Of a stretch of DNA of 64,000 nt, positions 41,602 through 50,678 are shown piece after piece (the first letter of the stretch is position 1; the number at the start of each line of letters is the position of its first letter). Under the pieces are notes generated by a model. The model did no database searches, was not told the DNA's origin, and saw only the letters and a program-made list of their open reading frames with translations. Position numbers and translations under genes: made by a program. This DNA comes from Antarcticimicrobium sp040365005 (GTDB taxonomy: Bacteria > Pseudomonadota > Alphaproteobacteria > Rhodobacterales > Rhodobacteraceae), in contig NZ_BAABWV010000003.1 in the NCBI RefSeq assembly GCF_040365005.1, forward strand, positions 186,001 through 250,000, given 5' to 3'.

Positions 41602-42592
41602 GCAACCCCGCTGCCGGGCGGGTTTCGCCTACCTCCATCTTGCGGCGGTTCAGGATCGGCGGGTTCAGCCGCCGCGCGGTCGCCGGATGATCAGGGTCGA
41701 GCACGCCCAGCCCGGTCAGGATCGCGGCGATGGCGCATTCGCTGGCCCGGGTCGCACCATCGGCGATCTTGAGCGCGACGCCCAGCCGCCGTTCCGGCAG
41801 GATCGCGACGAACACCCCCTCGGCCCCGGTCTTGACCGCGACGCGGCCCTCCATCGCGCGCATCAACTCGGTACAGGCGCGCCCCTCGCCGGCGACAAGG
41901 TCGGGGTGGGCGACCATCGCCGCGACAAGCTGTTGCGCCGCCATGCTCTGGCGGTCACTCCGGTCGCCGGCACTGGCGAACCACGCCATCGCCCGCGCCA
42001 GCCCGTGCAGCGTGGTCTGGAAATTCGGCGCCGAGCAGCCGTCGATTCCATAGCCGGGGCTGGCCGCACCGGTGACCTCTTCGAAGGCGTCGCGCACCGC
42101 GCGCTGCACCGGGTGGTCGATCTCGCAGTACTCCGGCCCTGCGCCCATGTGCTGCGCCAGGGTCAGGAACCCGCAATGCTTGCCCGAGCAGTTGTTGTAG
42201 TACTGGCACGGTTCCTCGTGCCCGCGGATCAGCGCATAGCGCGCCTCACGGTCATCGGGCATCTGCGAACCGCATCGGAAATCGCTGTCGCCCAGCCCCA
42301 GGTCACCCAGCCAGGCCCGCACCCGCGAGGTATGGATCTCAGCCCCATTGTGCGAGGCGCAGGCCAGTGCCAGCTGCTCCGACCGCAACCCGTATTTCGC
42401 CGCCGCCCCGGAGGTCACCAGCGGCAGCGCCTGGATCATCTTGCACGAGCTGCGCGGATAGATCAGTGCCTGCGCATCGCCCCAGGCCTGCACGATCTGG
42501 CCGCTGTCGTCGCAGACGACGCCATGTCCAAGATGCCGGCTTTCCAACAGGTCGGCCCGCCAAAGTTCGGCCATCGGGACTGGTTCGGTCAT
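41591..42592 (-). CDS. Asparaginase (rhizobial thermolabile type, PF06089-like)
   Basis: This 333-residue protein belongs to the asparaginase family known from Rhizobium etli, unrelated to the E. coli enzymes. Motifs are IYPRSSCKMIQALPLV (Ser-x-x-Lys type catalytic centre), LALACASHNGAEIHTSRVRAWL, NNCSGKHCGFLTLAQHMG (with a cysteine pair near the zinc site) and GIDGCSAPNF. It hydrolyses L-asparagine to aspartate and ammonia in the cytoplasm; no signal peptide is present. The start at 42592 (MTEPVPMAEL) fits the family. The 3' end overlaps the LysR gene. Confidence 0.88.
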   Translation of the reverse strand: MTEPVPMAELWRADLLESRHLGHGVVCDDSGQIVQAWGDAQALIYPRSSCKMIQALPLVTSGAAAKYGLRSEQLALACASHNGAEIHTSRVRAWLGDLGLGDSDFRCGSQMPDDREARYALIRGHEEPCQYYNNCSGKHCGFLTLAQHMGAGPEYCEIDHPVQRAVRDAFEEVTGAASPGYGIDGCSAPNFQTTLHGLARAMAWFASAGDRSDRQSMAAQQLVAAMVAHPDLVAGEGRACTELMRAMEGRVAVKTGAEGVFVAILPERRLGVALKIADGATRASECAIAAILTGLGVLDPDHPATARRLNPPILNRRKMEVGETRPAAGLLSR

Positions 42593-42765
42593 GAAATGCT
42601 CCGGATTTTGGCGAATTCCCGCCAATCGCTCTTTCGCCCGTGGCGCAAGTTACGTTACTGTGCGTATGTCGGCAAGCGTCGGGTGCGCGACGGGACAGAC
42701 GGCGAAACAAACGCCGCGTGCGCCCCTTGGAATTGAGGTAACGGACAGTCTGGGAGGCTGGACAC

Positions 42766-43311
42766 ATGGGATTGAAACACGCCCGCGCGCTGGCGGGCCT
42801 GTGCATGGCCGGAATGGCCGCAACCTTCGCAGCAACCAATGCAATCGCGCAGGAAGAAAGCACCAACCGCGTGGCAGCAGAAACCGATTGGAGCGTCTTC
42901 GTCGAGGCCGATCCAAAGGAATGCTGGAGCGTCTCCGCCCCCAAGGAAACCGTGAATACCCGCGACGGACGCGTGGTGGCGGTGCGGCGCGGTGACATCC
43001 TGCTGTTCGTGTTTTACCGGCCGGGCGCCGGGGTCAAGGGACAGGTCACCTTTACCGGCGGCTACCCCTTTGCCGACGGCTCGACCGTGAACCTGGATAT
43101 CGGCGGCACCGAGTTCGAGCTGTTCACCGACGGGGAATGGGCCTGGCCCGCAACCGAGGCCGATGATGCCAAGATCATCACCGCGATGAAGCGGGGCACC
43201 AGTGCGATCCTGACCGCGCGCTCGACCCGCGGCACCCAGACCAAGGATACCTTTTCGCTGCTGGGGTTCACCGCCGCGGTCGAGGATGCCGAGAAGCGCT
43301 GCTCCAACTGA
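42766..43311 (+). CDS. Invasion-associated locus B (IalB) family protein
   Basis: The 181-residue protein has a signal peptide ending at about residue 29 (LAGLCMAGMAATFAATNAIAQ) and an IalB domain with the pattern TDWSVFVEADPKECWSVSAPKETVNTRDGR and DIGGTEFELFTDGEWAWP. IalB was named in Bartonella, where it promotes erythrocyte entry; free-living alphaproteobacteria carry it as a periplasmic protein of unknown role, so the invasion label should not be read literally. It stands alone, upstream of rlmN. Confidence 0.9.
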   Translation: MGLKHARALAGLCMAGMAATFAATNAIAQEESTNRVAAETDWSVFVEADPKECWSVSAPKETVNTRDGRVVAVRRGDILLFVFYRPGAGVKGQVTFTGGYPFADGSTVNLDIGGTEFELFTDGEWAWPATEADDAKIITAMKRGTSAILTARSTRGTQTKDTFSLLGFTAAVEDAEKRCSN

Positions 43312-43369
43312 TCGGCCACGATGCGGACTCCATGATCGGCCGCGCCCCGGCGGGTGCGGCTGAATCCTT

Positions 43370-43397
43370 TTGAAATCGGCGCAAAACCCTATATAGG
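43370..43397 (+). promoter_or_regulatory. Candidate sigma-70 promoter of rlmN
   Basis: TTGAAA (43370-43375), 16 bases, then TATAGG (43392-43397), 37 bases before the rlmN start. Match and spacing are good for a housekeeping promoter. Confidence 0.5.
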
Positions 43398-43434
43398 GGC
43401 CATTCCGCACCGATAACCGCGAAAGCCGCCGCCC

Positions 43435-44634
43435 ATGTCCGCCCCCGACCCCGTGACCACACCGATCACCCAGGATGTCATGACGATTCCCCGCAAGCTG
43501 CCGGAGGGACCGGTGAACCTTGTCGGGTTGACCCGCGACCAGATGCGCGCAGCGTTCATCGCGGCGGGCACGCCCGAGAAGCAGTCGAAGATGCGGGTAA
43601 ACCAGGTCTGGCAGTGGATCTATCAGTGGGGTGTGCGCGATTTCGCGCAGATGACCAACCTTGCCAAGCCCTATCGCGCCCTGCTGGCCGAGCATTTCAC
43701 CATCGAGATCCCCGAGATGGTGAGCCGACAGGTCAGCAGCGACGGCACCCGAAAATACCTGGTGCGCATCGCCGGCGGGCACGAGGTCGAGGTGGTCTAC
43801 ATCCCCGAAGAGGATCGCGGCACGCTTTGCGTCTCGTCTCAGGTGGGATGCACGCTGACCTGTTCGTTCTGCCACACCGGCACGCAGAAACTGGTGCGCA
43901 ACCTGACCGCCGGCGAGATCATCGGCCAGGTGATGATGGCGCGCGACGACCTGGGTGAATGGCCGGTGCCCGGGGCGCCCAAGGATGAGACCCGGCTGTT
44001 GTCCAACATCGTGCTGATGGGGATGGGCGAGCCGCTTTACAATTTCGAGAACGTGCGCGACGCGATGAAGATCGCGATGGACCCCGAGGGGATCCAATTG
44101 TCGCGCCGTCGCATCACCCTGTCGACCAGCGGCGTGGTGCCCGAGATCGCCCGCACCGCGCAGGAGATCGGATGTCAGCTGGCGATTTCGTTCCACGCCA
44201 CCACCGACGAGGTGCGCAACGTGCTTGTCCCGATCAACAAGCGCTGGAACATCGAGGAACTGCTGGCCGCGCTGGCGAGCTATCCCAAGGTGTCCAATTC
44301 CGAGCGTATCACCTTTGAATACGTGATGCTGAACGGGGTGAACGATACCGACGAGGATGCGCGCCGCCTGATCAAGCTGATCAAGGATCACGGCATCCCG
44401 GCCAAGATCAACCTGATCCCGTTCAACGAATGGCCCGGCGCCCCCTACAAGCGGTCGTCCAACAACCGCATCCGCGCATTTGCCGACATCATCTACAAGG
44501 CCGGCTATGCCAGCCCGATCCGCACCCCGCGCGGCGAGGACATCATGGCCGCCTGCGGCCAGTTGAAATCCGCCACCGAACGCGAACGCAAGTCGCGCAA
44601 GCAGATCGCGGCCGAGGCCGGGCTGAAGGGCTGA
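43435..44634 (+). CDS. rlmN: 23S rRNA (adenine2503-C2)/tRNA methyltransferase RlmN
   Basis: This 399-residue radical-SAM enzyme methylates A2503 of 23S rRNA and A37 of some tRNAs. The 4Fe-4S motif CTLTCSFCHTG (CxxxCxxC) is intact, as are SNIVLMGMGEPLYNFENV, SRRRITLSTSGVVPEI and the catalytic Cys region in MAACGQL near the C-terminus. The N-terminal accessory domain (FRQxxxW-type: KMRVNQVWQWIYQWG) is present. It is cytoplasmic. The preceding region has a good promoter, so it is probably transcribed alone; coxC follows after about 100 bases. Confidence 0.96.
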   Translation: MSAPDPVTTPITQDVMTIPRKLPEGPVNLVGLTRDQMRAAFIAAGTPEKQSKMRVNQVWQWIYQWGVRDFAQMTNLAKPYRALLAEHFTIEIPEMVSRQVSSDGTRKYLVRIAGGHEVEVVYIPEEDRGTLCVSSQVGCTLTCSFCHTGTQKLVRNLTAGEIIGQVMMARDDLGEWPVPGAPKDETRLLSNIVLMGMGEPLYNFENVRDAMKIAMDPEGIQLSRRRITLSTSGVVPEIARTAQEIGCQLAISFHATTDEVRNVLVPINKRWNIEELLAALASYPKVSNSERITFEYVMLNGVNDTDEDARRLIKLIKDHGIPAKINLIPFNEWPGAPYKRSSNNRIRAFADIIYKAGYASPIRTPRGEDIMAACGQLKSATERERKSRKQIAAEAGLKG

Positions 44635-44733
44635 CACTTCCGGGTGTTCCCGAGGCGCAAGGAACCGCCGATGTGCGGAATTGCGCCGTGGCCGCTCTGT
44701 GCTACTATCCGCGCTCAGGGAGGAATGGCGCGG

Positions 44734-45861
44734 GTGTTGGAGTTTACCCACAATACGTGGCTGGTCGCGGCGTCTTTCGCCGTGGCCCTGTTCGCAGGGT
44801 TCAGCGGGCTGTCGCTACTGCGCGGGGCCTCCCTCATGCCCATCGTGCAGCGCAAGTTCCTGGTCGCCGTGGCGGCGATCGTTCTGGGCGGCGGCATCTG
44901 GTCGATGCACTTCGTCGCCATGCTGGGCCTGCAACTGCCCGAGTTGTTCTATTATGACGGGCTGATCACGCTGATGTCGGCGCTGGTCGCCATCCTGATG
45001 GTGGGGTTGGCGCTTCTGGTGCTGCACTTCGCGCGGCGCACACCGGTCACGATCACGGCGGCCGGTTGCATCATGGGGGCCGGCATCGTGGCCATGCATT
45101 ACATCGGCATGCTGGGGATGGAGATGTGCGGGCCGGTCTTTCGGCCGCTTGGCGTGGGGGTGGCGCTGGTCGCGGCGCTGGCCCTGTCGAGCCTGGCAGT
45201 CTGGGTCGCCTATGGGTCGCGGACGCGTGGGCATATCCTGCTGGGCACGCTCTGTTTCGCCGCTGCCGTCGTCTCGATGCATTTCATCGCGATGACGGGC
45301 ACGCAGTTCTACCGCTCGGACGTGGCTTCGACGGCGGGCCCGATTCTGAGCAACGCCGTGCTGGCGATGCTGGTCACGGTGTCGTCCTTCGTCATCAGCG
45401 GCGTGTCGCTGCTCAGCGGTGTGTCGTTCTTCGGCTCCGGCGCCGTTTCCAATGCCCCGGAGCCGGACGCGGAGGCCGCCGAATCGTCGCCCGGTCCATC
45501 CGCAACGCTGCCGGAAACGAGCCCGACCGCCCTGCCCGTTCCTTACGAGCGGGATGGAACCACGCGGTTCGCCGAGTCCGCGACCATCGCCGCAGTCCGG
45601 GCCGAGGGCCATTACACCGTGCTCTATACCGGCAAGGACAAGTTCCTGTGTCCCTGGTCCATTTCCGAGGCCTACAGCCGGCTCAAACCGCATCGGTTCA
45701 TCCGCGTGCACCGGTCGTACCTGATCAACCCGGCCTATGTCAGCGAGTTCCAGCGCACCAAGGATACCGGCGTCTGTTTCTTCAAGAACACCGAGTCCCT
45801 CGCCAAGGCGCCGGTCAGCCGCTCGCGCCTGGCTGATGTGCGCGAGGCCCTGGGCGTCTGA
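44734..45861 (+). CDS. coxC: CoxC-like sensor-regulator: MHYT membrane domain plus LytTR DNA-binding domain
   Basis: The ~375-residue protein has seven hydrophobic helices with three MHYT-type motifs (MHFVAML, MHYIGML, MHFIAMT), thought to bind metal and sense diatomic gases. A Pro/Glu-rich linker is followed by a LytTR domain of ~100 residues (ATIAAVRAEGHYTVLYTGKDKFLCPWSISEAYSRL...HRFIRVHRSYLINPAYV). This fusion is typical of CoxC and CoxH in CO dehydrogenase clusters of Oligotropha. I prefer the GTG at 44734, ten bases after GGAGG; an ATG at 44725 sits too close to it, and the frame is open to 44644. Its location before coxM and the direct repeat following its stop suggest it regulates the cox genes. 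Confidence 0.87.
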   Translation: MLEFTHNTWLVAASFAVALFAGFSGLSLLRGASLMPIVQRKFLVAVAAIVLGGGIWSMHFVAMLGLQLPELFYYDGLITLMSALVAILMVGLALLVLHFARRTPVTITAAGCIMGAGIVAMHYIGMLGMEMCGPVFRPLGVGVALVAALALSSLAVWVAYGSRTRGHILLGTLCFAAAVVSMHFIAMTGTQFYRSDVASTAGPILSNAVLAMLVTVSSFVISGVSLLSGVSFFGSGAVSNAPEPDAEAAESSPGPSATLPETSPTALPVPYERDGTTRFAESATIAAVRAEGHYTVLYTGKDKFLCPWSISEAYSRLKPHRFIRVHRSYLINPAYVSEFQRTKDTGVCFFKNTESLAKAPVSRSRLADVREALGV

Positions 45862-45898
45862 ATTCGCAACTCGCGCAGGTTATTCGCAACTCGTGCAG
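45862..45898. promoter_or_regulatory. 17-base direct repeat, candidate LytTR (CoxC) binding site upstream of coxM
   Basis: ATTCGCAACTCGCGCAG (45862-45878) is repeated as ATTCGCAACTCGTGCAG (45882-45898), 16 of 17 bases identical, with a 20-base period (about two helical turns). LytTR regulators bind direct repeats of about this period, and on the minus strand each copy contains a GAGTTGCG core. The site starts directly after the coxC stop and lies 98 bases before coxM. Confidence 0.55.
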
Positions 45899-45995
45899 AA
45901 AGCCGCGACATTCGGGCGCGGGTGTTTGGCGGCGGGCCGGTCTTCCCTGACCCTCGAGTGACGACATCGACAGCGATGCCGCAGGGAGGACCATC

Positions 45996-46829
45996 ATGAT
46001 ACCAGCCGGGTTCGAGTATCATCGACCCGCCGATCTGACGTCGGCGATAGACATTCTGAAACAGCATGGAGACGAGGCGCGCGTGGTCGCGGGCGGGCAC
46101 AGCCTGATCCCGATGATGAAGCTGCGCATGGCCGAGTTGGGCCATCTCGTCGACTTGCAGGACATCGACGCGATGAGGGGCATCGCGGTTGCGGGCGACG
46201 CCGTCACCATCGGCGCAATGACCACGCAGCACGAGATGATCGTGCACGACGGGCTTGCCGCCGCACTGCCGATCCTGCGCGAGGCGGCGCTGCAGATCGC
46301 CGACCCCCAGGTACGCTACCTTGGCACCATCGGCGGCAATGTCGCCAACGGCGATCCGGGCAACGACATGCCCGGGCTGATGCAGTGCCTGGACGCACGC
46401 TTTGACCTGACCGGCCCCGACGGTACGCGGCAGGTGGCGGCGCGCGATTTCTACGAGGCCGCCTATTTCACCGCCCGCGAGGACGAGGAGATCCTGACCG
46501 CGATCATCATCCCGACCCCCGCGCCGGGCACCGGGTACGCCTATGCCAAGCAAAAACGCAAGATCGGCGACTATGCCACCGCCGCCGCCGCCGTGCTGGT
46601 GGACAACGGCAGCGCATCGGTTGCCATGACCAACCTGGCCGATACGCCGATCTGGTCGGAGGCGGCGGGTGCCGCGCTGGCCGCCGGAGATATCGAGGGC
46701 TGTGTCGCGGCCATGCTGGGCGCCATCGACCCGCAAGAGGACATGCGCGGCCCGGTCGCGTTCAAGAAACACGTCGCAGCGGTGGTTCTGCGCCGCGCCA
46801 TCGACAGCGCGCTGTCGCGCCGGTCGTAA
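45996..46829 (+). CDS. coxM: Carbon monoxide dehydrogenase medium (FAD) subunit
   Basis: The 277-residue subunit carries FAD and passes electrons from CoxS to the quinone pool. Both family FAD motifs are present: AGGHSLIPMMKLR (about residues 32-44) and TIGGNVANGDPGNDMP (about 110-125). The C-terminal CO-dehydrogenase flavoprotein domain is complete. AGGGAGGA precedes the ATG. It is the first structural gene after coxC, and coxS follows after 13 bases. Confidence 0.96.
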   Translation: MIPAGFEYHRPADLTSAIDILKQHGDEARVVAGGHSLIPMMKLRMAELGHLVDLQDIDAMRGIAVAGDAVTIGAMTTQHEMIVHDGLAAALPILREAALQIADPQVRYLGTIGGNVANGDPGNDMPGLMQCLDARFDLTGPDGTRQVAARDFYEAAYFTAREDEEILTAIIIPTPAPGTGYAYAKQKRKIGDYATAAAAVLVDNGSASVAMTNLADTPIWSEAAGAALAAGDIEGCVAAMLGAIDPQEDMRGPVAFKKHVAAVVLRRAIDSALSRRS

Positions 46830-46842
46830 GGGAGGCAAATCC

Positions 46843-47337
46843 ATGAGCAAGATGCACGTCAAATTCAACCTCAATGGCCAGGAGGTCGAGGGGCTCGCCG
46901 AACCGCGCACCCTGTTGATCCACTTCCTGCGCGAGAACCTGAGGGTCACCGGGCCGCACATCGGCTGCGAAACCAGCCATTGCGGCGCCTGCACCGTCGA
47001 TATGAACGGCAAGTCGGTGAAATCCTGCACCGTCTTCGTCGGCCAGGCGAACGGAACCGAGATTACCACTGTCGAGGGGCTGACCAATGCCGACGGCAGC
47101 CTCGGCGTGATCCAGGAGATGTTCCGCGAACATCACGGTCTGCAATGCGGTTTCTGCACGCCGGGCATGATCACCCGCGCCCATCGCCTGCTTCAGGAGA
47201 ACCCGGACCCGACCGAGGACGAGGTGCGGTTCGGCATGGCCGGCAACCTGTGCCGCTGCACCGGCTACCAGAACATCGTCAAGGCCATCCTGGCCTCGGC
47301 CGAACAGCTCAATGCCATGAAGGAGGCTGCGGAATGA
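46843..47337 (+). CDS. coxS: Carbon monoxide dehydrogenase small (2Fe-2S) subunit
   Basis: The 164-residue subunit holds two [2Fe-2S] clusters. The plant-type cluster ligands are Cys42, 47, 50 and 62 (CETSHCGACT...SC) and the second cluster has Cys102, 105, 137 and 139 (CGFC...CRC); these fall at the same positions I recall for Oligotropha CoxS. The start at 46843 follows AAGGGAGG. The stop overlaps the coxL start by four bases (ATGA). It transfers electrons from the Mo-Cu centre to FAD in CoxM. Confidence 0.97.
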   Translation: MSKMHVKFNLNGQEVEGLAEPRTLLIHFLRENLRVTGPHIGCETSHCGACTVDMNGKSVKSCTVFVGQANGTEITTVEGLTNADGSLGVIQEMFREHHGLQCGFCTPGMITRAHRLLQENPDPTEDEVRFGMAGNLCRCTGYQNIVKAILASAEQLNAMKEAAE

Positions 47338-49754
47338 AGGACGAGGTTCAAACCCCCGAAGATCGCAGTGCCAACCTCAAGGGGATGGGCTGTTCGCGCA
47401 AGCGCGTCGAGGACGTGCGCTTTACCCAAGGCAAGGGAAACTACGTCGACGACATCAAGCTTGACGGGATGCTGGTCGGCGATTTCGTCCGCTCTCCCTA
47501 TGCCCATGCGCGGGTGACGTCGATCGAGACCGAAGCGGCGCTCAAGGTGCCCGGCGTGCTGGCGGTGCTGACCGCCGCGGACCTGGAACCGCTCGGGCTG
47601 CACTGGATGCCGACGCTGGCCGGTGACAAGCAGATGGTTCTGGCCGACGGCAAGGTGCTGTTCCAGGGCCAGGAGGTGGCCTTTGTCGTCGCCACCGACC
47701 GCTATGCCGCCGCCGATGGCGTCGCCGCCGTCGAGGTCGACTACGAGGAACTGCCGGTCGTCACCGACCCGTTCAAGGCGATGGACCCGGATGCCCCGGT
47801 GCTGCGCGAGGACCTGGAGGGCCAGACCGAGGGCGCCCACGGTCCGCGCCGCCATCACAACCACATCTTCACCTGGGAGATGGGCGACAAGGACGCGACC
47901 GAACAGGTGCTGGACGAGGCCGAGGTGGTGGCCGAGGAGATGGTCTATTACCACCGCACCCACCCGATGCCGCTGGAAACCTGCGGCTGCGTCGCCTCGA
48001 TGGACAAGGTCACCGGCAAGCTGACCCTCTGGGGCACCTTCCAGGCTCCGCATGCGGTGCGCACGGTCGCCTCGCTGATCTCGGGCATTGCCGAGCACAA
48101 CATCCGTGTCATCAGCCCCGATATCGGCGGCGGTTTCGGCAACAAGGTCGGCGTCTATCCCGGTTACATCTGTTCCATCGTCGCCTCGATCGTCACTGGC
48201 AAGCCGGTGAAATGGGTCGAAAGCCGGATGGACAACCTGATGTCCACCGCCTTTGCCCGCGACTACTGGATGCAGGGCAAGATCTCGGCCACGAAAGAGG
48301 GCAAGATCACCGGGCTGTGGTGCCACACCACCGCCGATCACGGCGGTTTCGATGCCTGCGCCGACCCGACCAAGTTCCCGGCCGGGTTCATGAACATCTG
48401 CACCGGCTCCTATGACATCCCGGTGGCCTACCTGGCGGTCGACGGTGTCTATACCAACAAGGCGCCGGGCGGGGTGGCCTATCGCTGTTCGTTCCGGGTG
48501 ACCGAGGCGGCCTATTTCATCGAACGGATGATCGAGGTGCTGGCGATCAAGCTGGGCATGGATGCCGCCGAGCTGCGCCGCATCAACTTCATCCGCGAGG
48601 AGCAGTTCCCCTATCAGTCGGCACTGGGCTGGGAATACGATTCCGGCAATTACCACGCCGCCTGGGACAAGGCGCTGAAGGCGGTGGGCTATGACGAGCT
48701 GCGCGAGGAACAGGCGCAGCGGATCGCGGATTTCAAGGCCGGCAAGACCCGCAAGCTTATCGGCATCGGCCTGACGCATTTCACCGAGATCGTCGGTGCC
48801 GGACCGGTCAAGAACTGCGATATCCTCGGGCTTGGCATGTTCGACAGTTGCGAGATCCGCATTCACCCCACCGGCTCGGCCATCGCGCGGCTGGGCACCA
48901 TCAGCCAGGGCCAGGGCCACGCCACCACCTTTGCCCAGATCATCGCCAGCGAGATCGGCATTCCCGCCGACGACATCACGCTGGAGGAGGGCGACACCGA
49001 CACCGCGCCATACGGATTGGGCACCTATGGCTCGCGCTCGACCCCGGTGGCGGGGGCGGCCACGGCGATGGCGGCGCGCAAGATCCGCGCCAAGGCGCAG
49101 ATGATCGCGGCCTATCTGCTCGAGGTGCACGACGACGACGTCGAGTTCGATGTCGACCGTTTCGTGGTCAAGGGGGCGCCGGAACGGTTCAAGACGATGA
49201 AGGAAATCGCCTTTGCCTCCTACAACCAGCCGATTCCGGGGCTTGAACCGGGGCTGGAGGCGGTCAGTTATTACGATCCGCCGAACATGACCTATCCCTT
49301 CGGCGCCTATATCTGCGTGATGGAGATCGACGTGGACAGCGGCGAGCATCAGGTGCGCAAGTTCTACGCGCTGGACGATTGCGGCACCCGGATCAATCCG
49401 ATGATCATCGAGGGCCAGGTCCATGGCGGCGCCACCGAAGGCTATGCCATCGCGATGGGGCAGGAGATCGCCTATGACGACATGGGCAACCACAAGAGCG
49501 CGACGCTGATGGATTTCTTCGTCCCGACCTCGTGGGAAACGCCGCATTACACCACCGACTTCACGGTCACCCCCAGCCCGCATCACCCGATCGGCGCCAA
49601 GGGGGTGGGGGAAAGCCCGAACGTCGGGTCTGTCCCGGCGTTTTCCAACGCGGTGCACGATGCGTTTCGTCCGTTCGGCCTGGTTCAGAGCCACATGCCG
49701 CACGATCAATGGCGCATCTGGACGATCGCCGACACGCTTGGCCTGCACGGCTGA
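47334..49754 (+). CDS. coxL: Carbon monoxide dehydrogenase large (Mo-Cu) subunit, form I
   Basis: This 806-residue catalytic subunit binds molybdopterin cytosine dinucleotide and the Cu-S-Mo centre that oxidises CO to CO2. The active-site loop reads VAYRCSFR with Cys385 (codon 48486-48488). AYxCSFR marks true form I enzymes, in contrast to AYRGAGR of form II. The base Glu760 in GAKGVGES (codon 49611-49613) is present too. The start at 47334 overlaps coxS by four bases. I see no signal peptide, in line with an enzyme assembled in the cytoplasm. It is followed by coxD after 60 bases. Confidence 0.97.
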   Translation: MKDEVQTPEDRSANLKGMGCSRKRVEDVRFTQGKGNYVDDIKLDGMLVGDFVRSPYAHARVTSIETEAALKVPGVLAVLTAADLEPLGLHWMPTLAGDKQMVLADGKVLFQGQEVAFVVATDRYAAADGVAAVEVDYEELPVVTDPFKAMDPDAPVLREDLEGQTEGAHGPRRHHNHIFTWEMGDKDATEQVLDEAEVVAEEMVYYHRTHPMPLETCGCVASMDKVTGKLTLWGTFQAPHAVRTVASLISGIAEHNIRVISPDIGGGFGNKVGVYPGYICSIVASIVTGKPVKWVESRMDNLMSTAFARDYWMQGKISATKEGKITGLWCHTTADHGGFDACADPTKFPAGFMNICTGSYDIPVAYLAVDGVYTNKAPGGVAYRCSFRVTEAAYFIERMIEVLAIKLGMDAAELRRINFIREEQFPYQSALGWEYDSGNYHAAWDKALKAVGYDELREEQAQRIADFKAGKTRKLIGIGLTHFTEIVGAGPVKNCDILGLGMFDSCEIRIHPTGSAIARLGTISQGQGHATTFAQIIASEIGIPADDITLEEGDTDTAPYGLGTYGSRSTPVAGAATAMAARKIRAKAQMIAAYLLEVHDDDVEFDVDRFVVKGAPERFKTMKEIAFASYNQPIPGLEPGLEAVSYYDPPNMTYPFGAYICVMEIDVDSGEHQVRKFYALDDCGTRINPMIIEGQVHGGATEGYAIAMGQEIAYDDMGNHKSATLMDFFVPTSWETPHYTTDFTVTPSPHHPIGAKGVGESPNVGSVPAFSNAVHDAFRPFGLVQSHMPHDQWRIWTIADTLGLHG

Positions 49755-49814
49755 GGGAAATTCGCCGCCCGTCACCGGGGATGGGGCGGACGGCGATTTG
49801 CAGGCGGATCAATC

Positions 49815-50678
49815 ATGACAGTCGACACCCATATCGCCCTGAAAGAGGCCCTTGGCCGGATCGGCTATGTTGCCGAGGACACCCTTGCGATGGCGCTTCA
49901 TCTCGCGCTGTCGCTGGGGCGGCCACTGCTGCTGGAGGGGCCTGCCGGGGTCGGCAAGACCGAGGTGGCGAAGGCCCTCACGGAACACCTCGGAGCAAGG
50001 TTGATCCGCCTGCAATGTTACGAGGGGCTCGATTCCTCGCACGCGATCTACGAATGGAATTACCAGCGCCAGTTGCTGGCGATCCGGGCCGATCACGCCA
50101 GCGAAGAGGCGCTGTTTTCCGACAGGTTCCTGCTCAAGCGGCCGCTGCTCGAGGCCATCACACAGGACGAGCCGCCGGTTCTTCTGATCGACGAGATCGA
50201 CCGCGCCGACGAGGAGTTCGAAGCCTATCTGCTGGAGATCCTGTCCGATTTCCAGGTCACCATACCCGAGACCGGCACCATCACCGCCACCGCCCGTCCA
50301 GTGGTGATCCTGACCGCCAACGGCACCCGCGACCTGTCGGACGCGCTGCGGCGCCGGTGCCTGTATTCCTACATCGATTACCCAGACCGTGACACGGAAC
50401 TGGCGATCCTCGCCAGGCGCGGTCCGAAGCTCGAGGCCCGGCTCGCCCGCCAGATCGTCGGCGTGGTGCAGGCGCTGCGGCGCGAGGAGCTGGAAAAGAC
50501 ACCCGGAATCGCCGAAATGCTGGACTGGGCCGCCGCGCTTGCCGGGCTGGGCATCAACGACCTGGCCGAGGATCGCGCGACGGTTCAGGCGACGCTGGTC
50601 TGCCTGTTGAAAACCGCCGCCGACCGCGATGCCGCCCCCGCCGAAGTCCTCGACCGCATCATCGGCAAGGTGGCGTGA
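49815..50678 (+). CDS. coxD: CoxD, AAA+ (MoxR-like) maturation ATPase
   Basis: The 287-residue ATPase has Walker A EGPAGVGKTEVAKAL (about residues 37-51), Walker B VLLIDEIDRADEEFEAYLLEIL and sensor 1 PVVILTANGTRDLSDALRRRC. In Oligotropha, CoxD is a membrane-associated chaperone needed for sulfuration of the Mo centre of CoxL. It is the second MoxR-type ATPase in the window but clearly a different subfamily from the one at 5708. It is directly coupled to coxE. Confidence 0.94.
   Translation: MTVDTHIALKEALGRIGYVAEDTLAMALHLALSLGRPLLLEGPAGVGKTEVAKALTEHLGARLIRLQCYEGLDSSHAIYEWNYQRQLLAIRADHASEEALFSDRFLLKRPLLEAITQDEPPVLLIDEIDRADEEFEAYLLEILSDFQVTIPETGTITATARPVVILTANGTRDLSDALRRRCLYSYIDYPDRDTELAILARRGPKLEARLARQIVGVVQALRREELEKTPGIAEMLDWAAALAGLGINDLAEDRATVQATLVCLLKTAADRDAAPAEVLDRIIGKVA

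Noticed and set aside
42766..43311. Host-invasion function from the IalB name
   Set aside because: The family is widespread in free-living alphaproteobacteria and nothing else here suggests host association.
47265..49775. Minus-strand open frame of 836 codons opposite coxL
   Set aside because: It mirrors coxL exactly and has no independent features.
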